Part shown: piece by piece, positions 34,401 to 42,918 of the stretch | How the letters are laid out: the number at the start of each line of letters is the position of its first letter | How positions within the stretch are numbered: the stretch's first letter is position 1 | Source: JABDJZ01 sp047619685 | GTDB lineage: Bacteria > Bacteroidota > Rhodothermia > Rhodothermales > UBA10348 | Length of the DNA: 64,000 nt | Direction of reading: 5' to 3' | Assembly: GCA_047619685.1 (NCBI GenBank) | Contig: JBLHLC010000004.1 | Location: forward strand, 87,824 to 151,823 | Made by a program: the position numbers and the translations under genes | Notes under the pieces: model-generated | What the model was told of the DNA's origin: nothing | Database searches by the model: none | Seen by the model: only the letters and a program-made list of their open reading frames with translations

Positions 34401-35527
34401 GCCCCGTAGATGTCATAATCGTCGGTGCCGGTCCGGTCGGACTGGATCTTGCCAATCGGCTGCTGTTGGATGGGCGAACGGTGGCGCTGCTGGAATCGCG
34501 GACCTTGCGGGGGGGCTACTCAAGGTCCATTGGCATCCATGCGCCCTCACTCGAACTGCTGACCGACACGGGAGTGACGGATGCGCTCGTTGCCGCCGGC
34601 ATTCCGATTACGGAGGGCGTCGGGTTTATCGACTCGAAACCCATCGGGACGCTTCGCCTGGACGACGGCCCGCCGCCCTTTCAGTTCGTCCTGGCCATCC
34701 CGCAGAACCGCACCGAGGAGATCATGGAGGAACGCCTTCGATCCCTGTCACCAGACGCGCTTCGCCTGGGCGTGCGTGTACAGTCCGTAACGCTTGCGGA
34801 GCATGGAGTCAGCGTGCACACGGCCGAGGACGACACCATCCGCGGCCGCTTCCTGGTAGGCTGTGACGGCATGCGCAGCACGATCCGCGAGTCTCTCGGA
34901 ATCTCATGGACCGGCGGTGCCTACACGGATAGCTATGCGATGGCTGACTTCCGAGATGACTCTGACCTGGATTCACGTGCTGCAATATTCCTGACACGGC
35001 CCGGCTTGGTGGAGTCATTTCCTTTGCCGGACGGTCAGCGCCGATGGGTCGTGCGTACGGAGACCCTGCGAAAGACCCCGTCTCCTGAGGCCCTCGCCTT
35101 TCTTGTGTCGGAGCGTACCGGATTGGAGCTTGACCCCGGGACCGCGTCCGGCGTGATGGGGTTTGGCGTTAATCGCTTCCTGGCAGGATCCATGGCAAAA
35201 GGGCGAGCGCTTCTGGCGGGCGATGCCGCCCACGTGATCAGCCCGATCGGCGGCCAAGGCATGAACATCGGCTGGATGGACAGTCAACACGCGTCGCTCG
35301 TCCTGGGTGCGGCGCTGAGCCAGCGGTCCGGATATGAGGAGGCGTTTGCTGCCTATTGGGCCAGGCAGCGTCAAATAGCCACGCGCGCCGCCCGGCGGGC
35401 GGAATTCAATATGGCGTTCGGGCGTCCGGGGCCCTGGGCTCCGTTCGTGCGAACGGCGGCCAGACTCATGCTGAAACCGCCGTTCCGGAAGTACTTCACT
35501 CGTCAGTTCACGATGCGCGGGCTATAG
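34397..35527 (+). CDS. FAD-dependent monooxygenase in the polyketide cluster
   Basis: A 376-residue class A flavoprotein hydroxylase. FAD-binding motifs are all present: the N-terminal GAGPVGLDLANRLLLDGR, the central FLVGCDGMRSTIRESLG, and the C-terminal LLAGDAAHVISPIGGQGMNI. Relatives hydroxylate phenols using NAD(P)H and oxygen. GTG 34397 forms a GTGA overlap with the methyltransferase stop. Acting last in the cluster, it could hydroxylate a methylated resorcinol, allowing oxidation to a quinone, as SrsC does in Streptomyces griseus. It ends 17 bp from the convergent propeller gene. Confidence 0.93.
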   Translation: MSPVDVIIVGAGPVGLDLANRLLLDGRTVALLESRTLRGGYSRSIGIHAPSLELLTDTGVTDALVAAGIPITEGVGFIDSKPIGTLRLDDGPPPFQFVLAIPQNRTEEIMEERLRSLSPDALRLGVRVQSVTLAEHGVSVHTAEDDTIRGRFLVGCDGMRSTIRESLGISWTGGAYTDSYAMADFRDDSDLDSRAAIFLTRPGLVESFPLPDGQRRWVVRTETLRKTPSPEALAFLVSERTGLELDPGTASGVMGFGVNRFLAGSMAKGRALLAGDAAHVISPIGGQGMNIGWMDSQHASLVLGAALSQRSGYEEAFAAYWARQRQIATRAARRAEFNMAFGRPGPWAPFVRTAARLMLKPPFRKYFTRQFTMRGL

Positions 35528-35544
35528 GAAGCCGCGGCATCGCG

Positions 35545-38466
35545 CTACTTTATGCCAGGCGCTGGCTTGGGATCGCCAAAACGCCGTCCCCCGCCCCGGG
35601 CCTCAGTGATCTTCAACGCACCGGTTGAGGTAGCCCCGCCGGCGGTGATCTCGACTTTGTATTCGCCGGTTGTCAGGTAGGTCTTGCCGTTGTCGGCTTC
35701 CTCTGGTTCACCGGGAAGACCAGCCGGACTGGTCGCGGACAGGTCGTAGGTCAGGTAGTTGAGGCCTCGATCCAGCGTAATGGCATCCTCGTAGACCGCC
35801 TCCCCTTCCTCGCTGCGTATTCGAAGCGTCCCTGCCCTTCCCGAACCTGCCCACAATCCGAATTCCGTTGACGGCTCGTTGGCCGGTGAGAACCGTGAGA
35901 ACTGCCGCCCCCAGTTTGCGGATTGGGACACGTCTGCCAGCGTGAACAGGTGGAGTTCGGACTCTCTGATCTCCGGCGTCAGCTCCTGGAGTTCAGCAAC
36001 GGAGCCGATATAGACCGATCGTCCGTGGGTACCCACCACAAGATCCTTCGCCTCCTGGTGGACCTTGAGGTCATGAACCGGTGCGCCTGGCAGCCCGCCT
36101 GCGAACGCGTCCCATGTCGCACCCCCGTCCAGACTGACGTAGAGCCCCTGATCGGTACCCACATACAGCAGGTCCTCGACCTCGGGGTCTTCGACAATCA
36201 CGTTGACAGGCTCTCCGGGAAGGCCACCATCAATGCGGGTCCAGGTGGCCCCAAAGTCCTCGGAGACGTAGACGTAGGCGTCAAAATGGTCCCATCTGTA
36301 GCCGTTGAGTGTAACGAAGACCCTCGCCACCTTGTGATTGGAGGCCTCCACGCGTGACACCCAGAGATCCTGTGGAAGATCGTCCGAGATGCGGGTCCAC
36401 GAGGTACCCCCATCGCGCGAAACATGGACGTATCCATCGTCGCTGCCCGTGTACAAGAGCCCGAACTGGAGCGGCGACTCGTCAATGGTAGCCAGCGTGC
36501 CGAAGGGCACATCTCCCTTGCGACCGCCCTTGGTCAGGTCGGGTGAGATGGCTTTCATGTCTGCCCCCTGCTGCATGGACCGGTGCAACTGGTTCGAACC
36601 GTAGTAGAGAATGTCCTGGTTGTGGCGTGACAGGTGAATCGGCACCTGCCAATTGAACCGGAGCCGCGGCTCGCCGAGCTTGTTGGGTGGGCGAACGCTT
36701 AGGCGGCCACCGGCTTCCGTATTTATGCGAGAGTAGGCGCCGAACTGCGAGCCGGTGTACACGGTGGTGTTGTCGCGGGTGTCCACTTCCACCTGCATGC
36801 CGTCTCCGCCTGCAATGCTGCGATACGGATACTGGCCACGCCCGTACCACCCGCTGTTGGCGGTGTAGCTGCTCGGGCCAAACCAGACGCCGTTGTCTTG
36901 CAGACCGCCGTAGACGTTGTAGGGCTCGGCCGCATCGATCTGGACGGAATAAAACTGACCGACGGGCGGCGTATTGAGCTTGAGCCAGTTCTCGCCGTCG
37001 TCCCAACTGACATTCAGTCCCCCATCATTTCCGTTGATGATGTGGCCCACGCGGTTCGGATTGACCCACATGGCCTGATGATCCGAATGCACGCCACCGC
37101 CGCCAATGTTGCTCCAACTGGCTCCGGCGTCCTCAGACTTCAGGATCGGCACGCCCATGATGTAGATCCGGTCGGGCGTGTCGGGGGCTACCCTGATCTC
37201 TCCGAAATAGTAGCCATAGGAACTGTAGAGGCCGTCCAGGTAGTCCTCGTGGGTCCGCGTCCATGTGGCCCCCGCATCGTTGGACCGATACACCTGGGCC
37301 CCAATCACATTCGTTTCGAAGAGGAGCGAATTTGCGTCCTCGACAAACTCTACAAGGGCAACCGGCTCGATTTCCCCGTCCCGCACCATGCCACGGACCC
37401 GGCGCAGGTTGTACTCGCGGGGGAAGTTGTTGCTGTCGAGATACATCTCGATATCCGCCTCGTCCAACGCCAGGAAGTCCTTGCTGGACATGGTGCGGAG
37501 CGCGTCGCGCGTGAGGCCTTCCTCTTCGTCCCCGTCCACGGGGCGACGGAAATAGTTGTCCAGCAGCGCATACATGATGCTGGGGTCATCGTTGTAGATG
37601 GCCAGGCCGATGCGCCCGACACCCTTTCCATCGGGGAAACCGCTGCCTTCGCCGGTGATCTTCGCCCAGGAATCGCCGCCATCATCTGTGCGATAGATGC
37701 CGGAGCCACCGCCGCCCTCGACGAAATTCCATGAGCGGCGCTCTCTGTGCCAGGTGGCCGCATACATCACATCCGGATTGCCGGGATCTGCCACGAGATC
37801 AATCACACCCGTGTTGGCATCCACAAACAGGGTCTTCTGCCAGGTCTCCCCACCGTCGGTCGTCTTGTAGAAACCGCGGTCATCACTGGCGTGGTAGAGG
37901 GGGCCCAGCGCCCCGACATACACCGTGTTCGGATCTGTAGGATGCAACAGAATGCGCCCCGTCCGCTGCGTGCCGTCCAGTCCGTGGTGGGTCCAGGTGC
38001 CGCCGCCATCGGTCGAACTATAGACACCGTTTCCCGCGTAGGAGCTTCTGCTGGAATTGTTTTCACCAGTCCCCACCCAGACCGTGGGTTCGTGCTGGGG
38101 GTAGGCACTCCAATCGACGGCGATGTCGCCGATTGTCATGACGTCCTGGTTGTCAAACACAGGGTCGAATGAAACGCCATTGTTGCGGGTCCGCCAGAGA
38201 CCGCCCGACGCGTAGGCGACAAAAAAGTGTGTCGGGTCCTGTGCCCAGGCGTCGATGTCCACAACCCGCCCGCTCATCACGGTCGGGCCAATATTGCGGA
38301 AGGGCACGTTCTTTACGACCGAGGAAGCGTCCATCGCTGCGCTTCTGGCTGCCGAAGCCGCACGCACCATGGGCGAGGTGGCGACCACGTCGGAGGTCAT
38401 TTGTTGGGCATTCGCCGGCAGGGCCGTCAGGGCGACGACTACGAGGGACAGAATCGAGCGGATCAT
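35545..38466 (-). CDS. Secreted VPS10/BNR-type beta-propeller protein
   Basis: A 973-residue protein from the ATG at 38466, which opens a signal peptide (MIRSILSLVVVALTALPANA). Asp-box/BNR repeats recur over most of the length (YSSTDGGGTWTHHG, YKTTDGGETWQKTLF, YRTDDGGDSWAKI, HVSRDGGTSWTRIS, YVSLDGGATWDAF), forming one or two large propellers of the VPS10/sortilin or xyloglucanase-like fold. The C-terminal ~90 residues form a beta-rich domain (GTLRIRSEEGEAVYEDAITL). No clear glycosidase acid/base pair could be assigned, so it may be a peptidase-associated or binding propeller. It has no YPNPF sorting tail. Confidence 0.87.
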   Translation of the reverse strand: MIRSILSLVVVALTALPANAQQMTSDVVATSPMVRAASAARSAAMDASSVVKNVPFRNIGPTVMSGRVVDIDAWAQDPTHFFVAYASGGLWRTRNNGVSFDPVFDNQDVMTIGDIAVDWSAYPQHEPTVWVGTGENNSSRSSYAGNGVYSSTDGGGTWTHHGLDGTQRTGRILLHPTDPNTVYVGALGPLYHASDDRGFYKTTDGGETWQKTLFVDANTGVIDLVADPGNPDVMYAATWHRERRSWNFVEGGGGSGIYRTDDGGDSWAKITGEGSGFPDGKGVGRIGLAIYNDDPSIMYALLDNYFRRPVDGDEEEGLTRDALRTMSSKDFLALDEADIEMYLDSNNFPREYNLRRVRGMVRDGEIEPVALVEFVEDANSLLFETNVIGAQVYRSNDAGATWTRTHEDYLDGLYSSYGYYFGEIRVAPDTPDRIYIMGVPILKSEDAGASWSNIGGGGVHSDHQAMWVNPNRVGHIINGNDGGLNVSWDDGENWLKLNTPPVGQFYSVQIDAAEPYNVYGGLQDNGVWFGPSSYTANSGWYGRGQYPYRSIAGGDGMQVEVDTRDNTTVYTGSQFGAYSRINTEAGGRLSVRPPNKLGEPRLRFNWQVPIHLSRHNQDILYYGSNQLHRSMQQGADMKAISPDLTKGGRKGDVPFGTLATIDESPLQFGLLYTGSDDGYVHVSRDGGTSWTRISDDLPQDLWVSRVEASNHKVARVFVTLNGYRWDHFDAYVYVSEDFGATWTRIDGGLPGEPVNVIVEDPEVEDLLYVGTDQGLYVSLDGGATWDAFAGGLPGAPVHDLKVHQEAKDLVVGTHGRSVYIGSVAELQELTPEIRESELHLFTLADVSQSANWGRQFSRFSPANEPSTEFGLWAGSGRAGTLRIRSEEGEAVYEDAITLDRGLNYLTYDLSATSPAGLPGEPEEADNGKTYLTTGEYKVEITAGGATSTGALKITEARGGGRRFGDPKPAPGIK

Positions 38467-38536
38467 CGAAATCGGTCGGTAAAAATGGTCGAAACCCCGG
38501 AAGTTCGGACATTCCCGGTTGAGGGCCAACCTCCTC

Positions 38537-39481
38537 CTAGCTCAGGATTCGCTTGAGCGTCTCGATCCCAATATTTCGGCCGGAAATTACGACTACGGTT
38601 TCTCCTTCAACCTCGATCCCAGGATCCAGACACGCGGCAATCGGGACGGCAGAGGACGGCTCAATCAGAAAACGGTGCTCCGCCAGCATCCATCGGACCG
38701 CGTGCTTGAGCGCGGGCTCCGAGACTTGTACCACCTGAGAGACTGAACCGCGGAGTGCCGCGAACCCTGTTTCGCCGATTCCGCCCTCCAACCCTCCGGC
38801 CAGGGTATCGGCGGCTTTCAGCCGTGTCACGGCCTTGCCCCTCTCCAACGAGAGTGCGAGCGCCGGGCTTGCCGCCGTTTGCGCCGCGACCAGGCGGCTT
38901 GGGGCGGCGTCGGAGAGTGCTATTCCTCCAGACATGCCTCCCCCTCCGACGGGAACGACCACCGTGTGGAGCCCCGGCACCTGCCGCCGCATTTCTCTCA
39001 TGAGGGTTCCGCCGTTGCCTGCCAGCACCACTTCATCATCATAAGCGCTGACAAACGGTAACCCGTCCCGGCTGATCTGATCCATTGCCCACAGCTCCGT
39101 TTCGTCGAAGCCATCCAAGGCAGACTTAACCACGTCTGCCCCCAGTGATTCGAGTAGCATCACCTTTGCTGGATCAACCTCCCGCGGTACGTAGATCTGG
39201 ACACGCATACCCAGCGCGCGGGCTGCGTACGCCATTCCGACGCCGTGATTCCCCGCAGAACAGGTCGCGGCCGTCCTCACTCCGGCCTGGTTGAGCCGGG
39301 CCAGCGCGAAGTAGGCGCCGCGGATCTTGAAGGAGCCAGTGACCTGCAAGAACTCCAACTTGAGCCAAACGGGTACGCCCAGACGGCTGGATAACGTTGG
39401 ACACGGCTCGACGGGAGTCGTGCGGATGATCGGCTCGAGGAAGCGTTCGGCCTGATCTACTAGGTCATGGAATGTGGGCAT
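38537..39481 (-). CDS. PLP-dependent threonine/serine dehydratase-like enzyme
   Basis: A 314-residue fold-type II PLP enzyme. The Schiff-base Lys lies in VTGSFKIRGAYFALARL near residue 51. The PLP phosphate loop is VVPVGGGGMSGG, and the substrate loop is TCSAGNHGVGMAYAARALG. It ends without an ACT domain, so it is the catabolic TdcB/serine-racemase size and not the isoleucine-pathway IlvA. Dehydration of L-Thr or L-Ser is likely; racemase activity cannot be excluded. I chose ATG 39481; a GTG at 39508 would add nine residues. Confidence 0.9.
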   Translation of the reverse strand: MPTFHDLVDQAERFLEPIIRTTPVEPCPTLSSRLGVPVWLKLEFLQVTGSFKIRGAYFALARLNQAGVRTAATCSAGNHGVGMAYAARALGMRVQIYVPREVDPAKVMLLESLGADVVKSALDGFDETELWAMDQISRDGLPFVSAYDDEVVLAGNGGTLMREMRRQVPGLHTVVVPVGGGGMSGGIALSDAAPSRLVAAQTAASPALALSLERGKAVTRLKAADTLAGGLEGGIGETGFAALRGSVSQVVQVSEPALKHAVRWMLAEHRFLIEPSSAVPIAACLDPGIEVEGETVVVISGRNIGIETLKRILS

Positions 39482-39551
39482 GGGCCGTCGGATAGGGATG
39501 GCCTCCACAACGCCGCCTGTACCGGGCGGTTCAGGGGCGAATCACGCCAAC

Positions 39552-40223
39552 TCAGACAGCTCTTTGCTTTCCACGTTCTGCGCGCAGAATGGCGTCCTGC
39601 AGATCTTCGGCGCGCACGGGTTTGTTCAAATGATCGTCGGCGCCGGCGCGTCTGCACGGCTCACGATCGATGGCAGCGGTCAGCGCGACAATCCACGGCT
39701 GGCGAGACGAGGCGATGTTTTTTCGAATAAACCGCGTCGCTTCGATACCATCCATCTCGGGCATCTGGATGTCCATGAAGATCAGATCGAAGTCGTTGCT
39801 CTCAACGGCCTCGCAGGCCTCGCGTCCATTGCCGGCCGTCTGGACGTTGTGTCCCAGTTTCTCCAGGAGACGGGTTATGACACGCCGATTGATCCGGTTG
39901 TCCTCCACCAGGAGGAGGCGCCTTCCGGCCTTCTGCAGCCCCTTGGCGGCGGCCGAGTCATCCAGCTTTTCCCATGCTTGGTCCAAAGCCGAGTTCGACG
40001 CATCACGGCGAACGCCGTTGGGCAGGTCAATCAGATCATCAACCAGCGCCAACACGGCGTCTGAAAGGGCGCGAATCGTGTTGACGTATTCCACCTGGGA
40101 ATCGTCCAGCGGCGTCGATGCCAGCAGCCCAGCCACGCCGACCACGGAGTTCATTGACGTCCGAATCTCATGACTCAGGCGGTCTAGTTCCTCGCGTTGA
40201 TTTGACTCGCCTATCTGAGACAT
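39552..40223 (-). CDS. HisKA-receiver protein lacking an ATPase domain
   Basis: A 223-residue protein. Residues ~8-70 match the HisKA dimerisation/phosphoacceptor helix pair of hybrid kinases, with the H-box RLSHEIRTSMNSVVGVAGLL (His 18; Ser replaces the usual Pro). A short linker follows, then a complete receiver domain from ~101: VEDN at 106-109, phosphorylatable Asp 151 (LIFMDIQMPEMDGIEA), and LNKPVRAEDL. No N, G1 or G2 boxes of a HATPase domain occur. Either a hybrid kinase lost its ATPase domain, or the protein works as a phosphorelay intermediate. ATG 40223 starts just ahead of the first helix. No sensor kinase is adjacent. Confidence 0.85.
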   Translation of the reverse strand: MSQIGESNQREELDRLSHEIRTSMNSVVGVAGLLASTPLDDSQVEYVNTIRALSDAVLALVDDLIDLPNGVRRDASNSALDQAWEKLDDSAAAKGLQKAGRRLLLVEDNRINRRVITRLLEKLGHNVQTAGNGREACEAVESNDFDLIFMDIQMPEMDGIEATRFIRKNIASSRQPWIVALTAAIDREPCRRAGADDHLNKPVRAEDLQDAILRAERGKQRAV

Positions 40224-40395
40224 TTGCAGGCTGGAGGGGAGAAAGGTGCTTCTTCTTGGTATCGGCCCGTCAGGGCCACTTCTAAACCCTTTCACTCGGG
40301 TCAGGATTGTGCGCGCCGCGGGGCCGGGGAGGGACCAGAAGGGCGGGTTTGTGGTTATCTCGACTCTATCCACCGCCCCATCTTCCGCCACAGCT

Positions 40396-41814
40396 ATGCC
40401 CCTGTTGCCCCAGTCTGTTCTGGACGAGCGCTTGATGGCGCAGATGCTCGGCGGCGCCGGCCGCTTGCGCGCGGAGGGCGCCGGTCAGCGGATCGCGAGA
40501 CTGAAGCGCCTGAGGCGTGCCGTCTCTGACCACCGAAGAGAACTGCAGCAGGCGTTTGCCGCCGACCTGGGGAAGTCCGAGGAGGCCGTGGACATGGCGG
40601 ACATTCTCCCGATAGCACTTGAGATCAGCCACGCGGTGCGTCATCTGCGATCCTGGATGCGGCCGCGCCGAGTCGGACGGCCGTTGGCGTTTCTCGGGAC
40701 ACGCAACGAGGTCCACGTACAGCCCAAAGGTGTCGGACTCGTCATTTCGGCCTGGAATTACCCGTTCTCATTGACCATTGGTCCACTGGTCAGTGCGGTC
40801 GCGGCAGGATGTGCGGTTGTCGTCAAACCCTCCGAATTCGCCCCAAACGTCGCCCGGGTCGTCCGAAGCATTGTGGAATCGTGTTTTGCGGCCGATGAAG
40901 TCCGCATGGTCGAAGGGGGCGAGGACGTCTCCCGCGCCTTGACGGCCCTGCCCTTTGCCCACGTCTTTTTCACCGGCAGCACCCGCGTCGGCCGGTTCGT
41001 GATGAAGGCCGCGGCCCAGAACCTGGCATCCGTCACCCTTGAACTAGGCGGCAAGTCCCCCACCGTGGTCGATGCGTCGGCGGACGTGAGCGAAGCCGCG
41101 AAACGCATCGCGTTTGGCAAGTTTTCGAACGCCGGACAAACCTGCACGGCGCCCGATTATGTGTTCGTGCATGAGAGCATCCAACGGGAGTTTCTGGCCG
41201 AACTCCAGCGCCACCTGAAGGCGTTTTTCCCGGATGGTCAGAAGTCCCGGGAGTATGGCCGGTTGATTCACGAGGGCCATCATGCCCGTCTGTCCAGCTT
41301 GTGCGCGGATGCCCTGGATCGCGGGGCCAACATTCTGGGCGGCGAAACCGACCGCTCTGATCTGTTTCTTGGACCAACCATCCTTACGGACGTGGACCCG
41401 GAGTCGGCCTTGATGCAAGAGGAAATTTTCGGCCCCGTCCTCCCGATCATCCCGTTTTCCGACCTCGATGAGGTCATCGGCCGCATCAACGCACGCCCCC
41501 CTCCGCTCGCGCTGTACGTCTTCTCCCGCACCGGCTCCGACATTGACCGTCTTCTGGCGGGCACAAGGACCGGTGGCGTCGTCGTGAACGACACCATCAT
41601 CCAGTTCGCAAACCCTGAACTGCCCTTCGGGGGCCTGGGCGAAAGCGGCATGGGGCGCGGACACGGGCACGCCGGCTTCATGGAGTTCTCCAACCGACGC
41701 GCCGTCATGCACCAACGACGCGGACTGGCCACCACCCGGCTTTTCTTCCCGCCGTTCAACGGCCTGAAACGGCGGTCTCTGGACCTGGTGCTCAGGATGT
41801 ACGGGATCCGCTAG
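40396..41814 (+). CDS. Aldehyde dehydrogenase (class 3/fatty-aldehyde type)
   Basis: A 472-residue NAD(P)+-dependent oxidoreductase. The catalytic Cys is in NAGQTCTAPDYVFVHE, the general-base Glu in VTLELGGKSPTVVD, and the cofactor segment is FTGSTRVGRFVMKAAAQ. Length and N-terminus, without the extra ~30 residues of class 1/2 enzymes, match the short ALDH3/YwdH group that oxidises medium and long aldehydes. The C-terminus (GLKRRSLDLVLRMYGI) is basic and hydrophobic and could associate with membrane. The ATG at 40396 is chosen because sequence upstream is unlike the family. It is convergent with a sulfatase relic that starts at the next base. Confidence 0.93.
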   Translation: MPLLPQSVLDERLMAQMLGGAGRLRAEGAGQRIARLKRLRRAVSDHRRELQQAFAADLGKSEEAVDMADILPIALEISHAVRHLRSWMRPRRVGRPLAFLGTRNEVHVQPKGVGLVISAWNYPFSLTIGPLVSAVAAGCAVVVKPSEFAPNVARVVRSIVESCFAADEVRMVEGGEDVSRALTALPFAHVFFTGSTRVGRFVMKAAAQNLASVTLELGGKSPTVVDASADVSEAAKRIAFGKFSNAGQTCTAPDYVFVHESIQREFLAELQRHLKAFFPDGQKSREYGRLIHEGHHARLSSLCADALDRGANILGGETDRSDLFLGPTILTDVDPESALMQEEIFGPVLPIIPFSDLDEVIGRINARPPPLALYVFSRTGSDIDRLLAGTRTGGVVVNDTIIQFANPELPFGGLGESGMGRGHGHAGFMEFSNRRAVMHQRRGLATTRLFFPPFNGLKRRSLDLVLRMYGIR

Positions 41815-42041
41815 TTACCTGGCCCTTCCGGGCGCACTCCTGCCTTCGGTTCGATATCGCTGGAGCAAGGCAGACAGGCCCGAAACGATCTCCGGATGGT
41901 CCAGGTAGATGTTCATACCCCTTCTCGCGCAGCATCGAGGCGATCGTGGGGCGATCCGCATCTATGAGGGCCGGATCGTCCGTCCAGAGCACGCCGCTCT
42001 TCATGCGTGTGCGCCACGCATATCGGCCGGTGAAAAGCCTA
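41815..42041 (-). pseudogene. Arylsulfatase relic (internal deletion, two frames)
   Basis: The minus strand reads GRLFTGRYAWRTRMKSGVLW and then ALIDADRPTIASMLREKGYE, matching the N-terminal part of sulfatases just after the active-site Cys region. It then jumps, one frame over, to MNIYLDHPEIVSGLSALLQR and YRTEGRSAPGRAR plus stop, which matches the extreme C-terminus of the same family. Roughly the central three-quarters of a sulfatase gene is missing, and the part carrying the formylglycine motif is absent. The relic begins inside the stop region of the upstream dehydrogenase gene and ends at the aldehyde dehydrogenase stop. Confidence 0.8.
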
Positions 42042-42800
42042 CCGGGGCCCCATACGGATCGCGCCGTCCAGCCGGATCACTTCCCCGTTCAGCATCCGAT
42101 TCTCCACGATGTGTTGGGCCAGAAATGCGTAATCCTCTGGTGTCCCAAGCCGGGAGGGAAACGGAATCTGGGCGGCCAATGACTCCTGAACCTCCGGCGG
42201 CATGCCGGATACCATGGGAGTAAGCATCACGCCCGGCGCGATGGTCATCACCCGAATGCCGGTCGCTGCCAAGTCCCTGGCGATCGGAAGCGTCATCCCG
42301 ACGACTCCGCCCTTCGAAGCCGAGTAGGCGGCCTGGCCAATTTGGCCGTCGTAGGCGGCGATCGAGGCCGTGTTGATGATCACCCCACGCTCTCCATCCT
42401 CCCCTGGCTCATTCTTGGCCATGGCAGCAGCCGCGAGCCTGATCACGTTGAACGTGCCCACCAGATTGACGGTAATCATCCGCGCGAAGCTCTCCAGATC
42501 GTGAGGCCCTCTCTTGCTGAGCGTGCGGCGGCCAATCAGGATGCCGGCGCAATTGACCACACCGTGAAGTCCTCCGAACGATGCCTCGGCGGCATCAACC
42601 GCGGCCTGCACCGAGTCGGAATCCGTGACGTCGGTCCTGACGAAACGACCACCTATGCGTTTGGCGTGCTCGGCGCCAGCCTCCTCATTGATGTCTGCGA
42701 CGACCACATTCGCCCCAAACTCGCGGAAACGGGCGGCCGTACCCGCGCCGAGCCCCGATCCACCGCCTGAAATCAGAAACGTCCTGCCTTTGAGTTCCAT
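42039..42800 (-). CDS. Short-chain dehydrogenase (3-hydroxyacyl-CoA dehydrogenase type 2-like)
   Basis: A 253-residue Rossmann-fold oxidoreductase with the cofactor motif SGGGSGLGAGTAARFREFG, DVTD, NCAGIL, a catalytic Ser in NTASIAAYDGQIGQ, and the YSASKGG Tyr-Lys pair. An Asp in VVVADINEEAG favours NAD over NADP. The length and C-terminal segment PFPSRLGTPEDYAFLAQHIV match the HSD17B10/short-chain 3-hydroxyacyl-CoA dehydrogenase group, pointing to fatty-acid or branched-chain catabolism. The stop codon overlaps the edge of the sulfatase relic, suggesting that an upstream part of the sulfatase gene was lost at this boundary. Confidence 0.9.
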   Translation of the reverse strand: MELKGRTFLISGGGSGLGAGTAARFREFGANVVVADINEEAGAEHAKRIGGRFVRTDVTDSDSVQAAVDAAEASFGGLHGVVNCAGILIGRRTLSKRGPHDLESFARMITVNLVGTFNVIRLAAAAMAKNEPGEDGERGVIINTASIAAYDGQIGQAAYSASKGGVVGMTLPIARDLAATGIRVMTIAPGVMLTPMVSGMPPEVQESLAAQIPFPSRLGTPEDYAFLAQHIVENRMLNGEVIRLDGAIRMGPR

Positions 42801-42918
42801 GTCACATCCTCCGGTTATGCTCGAAGCTATAGCGTAGGGTCGTCAAGCGGGGCACATTGTCGTGAAGCAGGGGCGAAAATCTGCCGGAACCCACGGCGGC
42901 GCCAGGCATTTTTCGCCA

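Noticed and set aside
39552..40223. Complete hybrid histidine kinase with the longer start at 40391
   Set aside because: The extra 56 residues read as unstructured antisense of the divergent promoter and still do not supply an ATPase domain.
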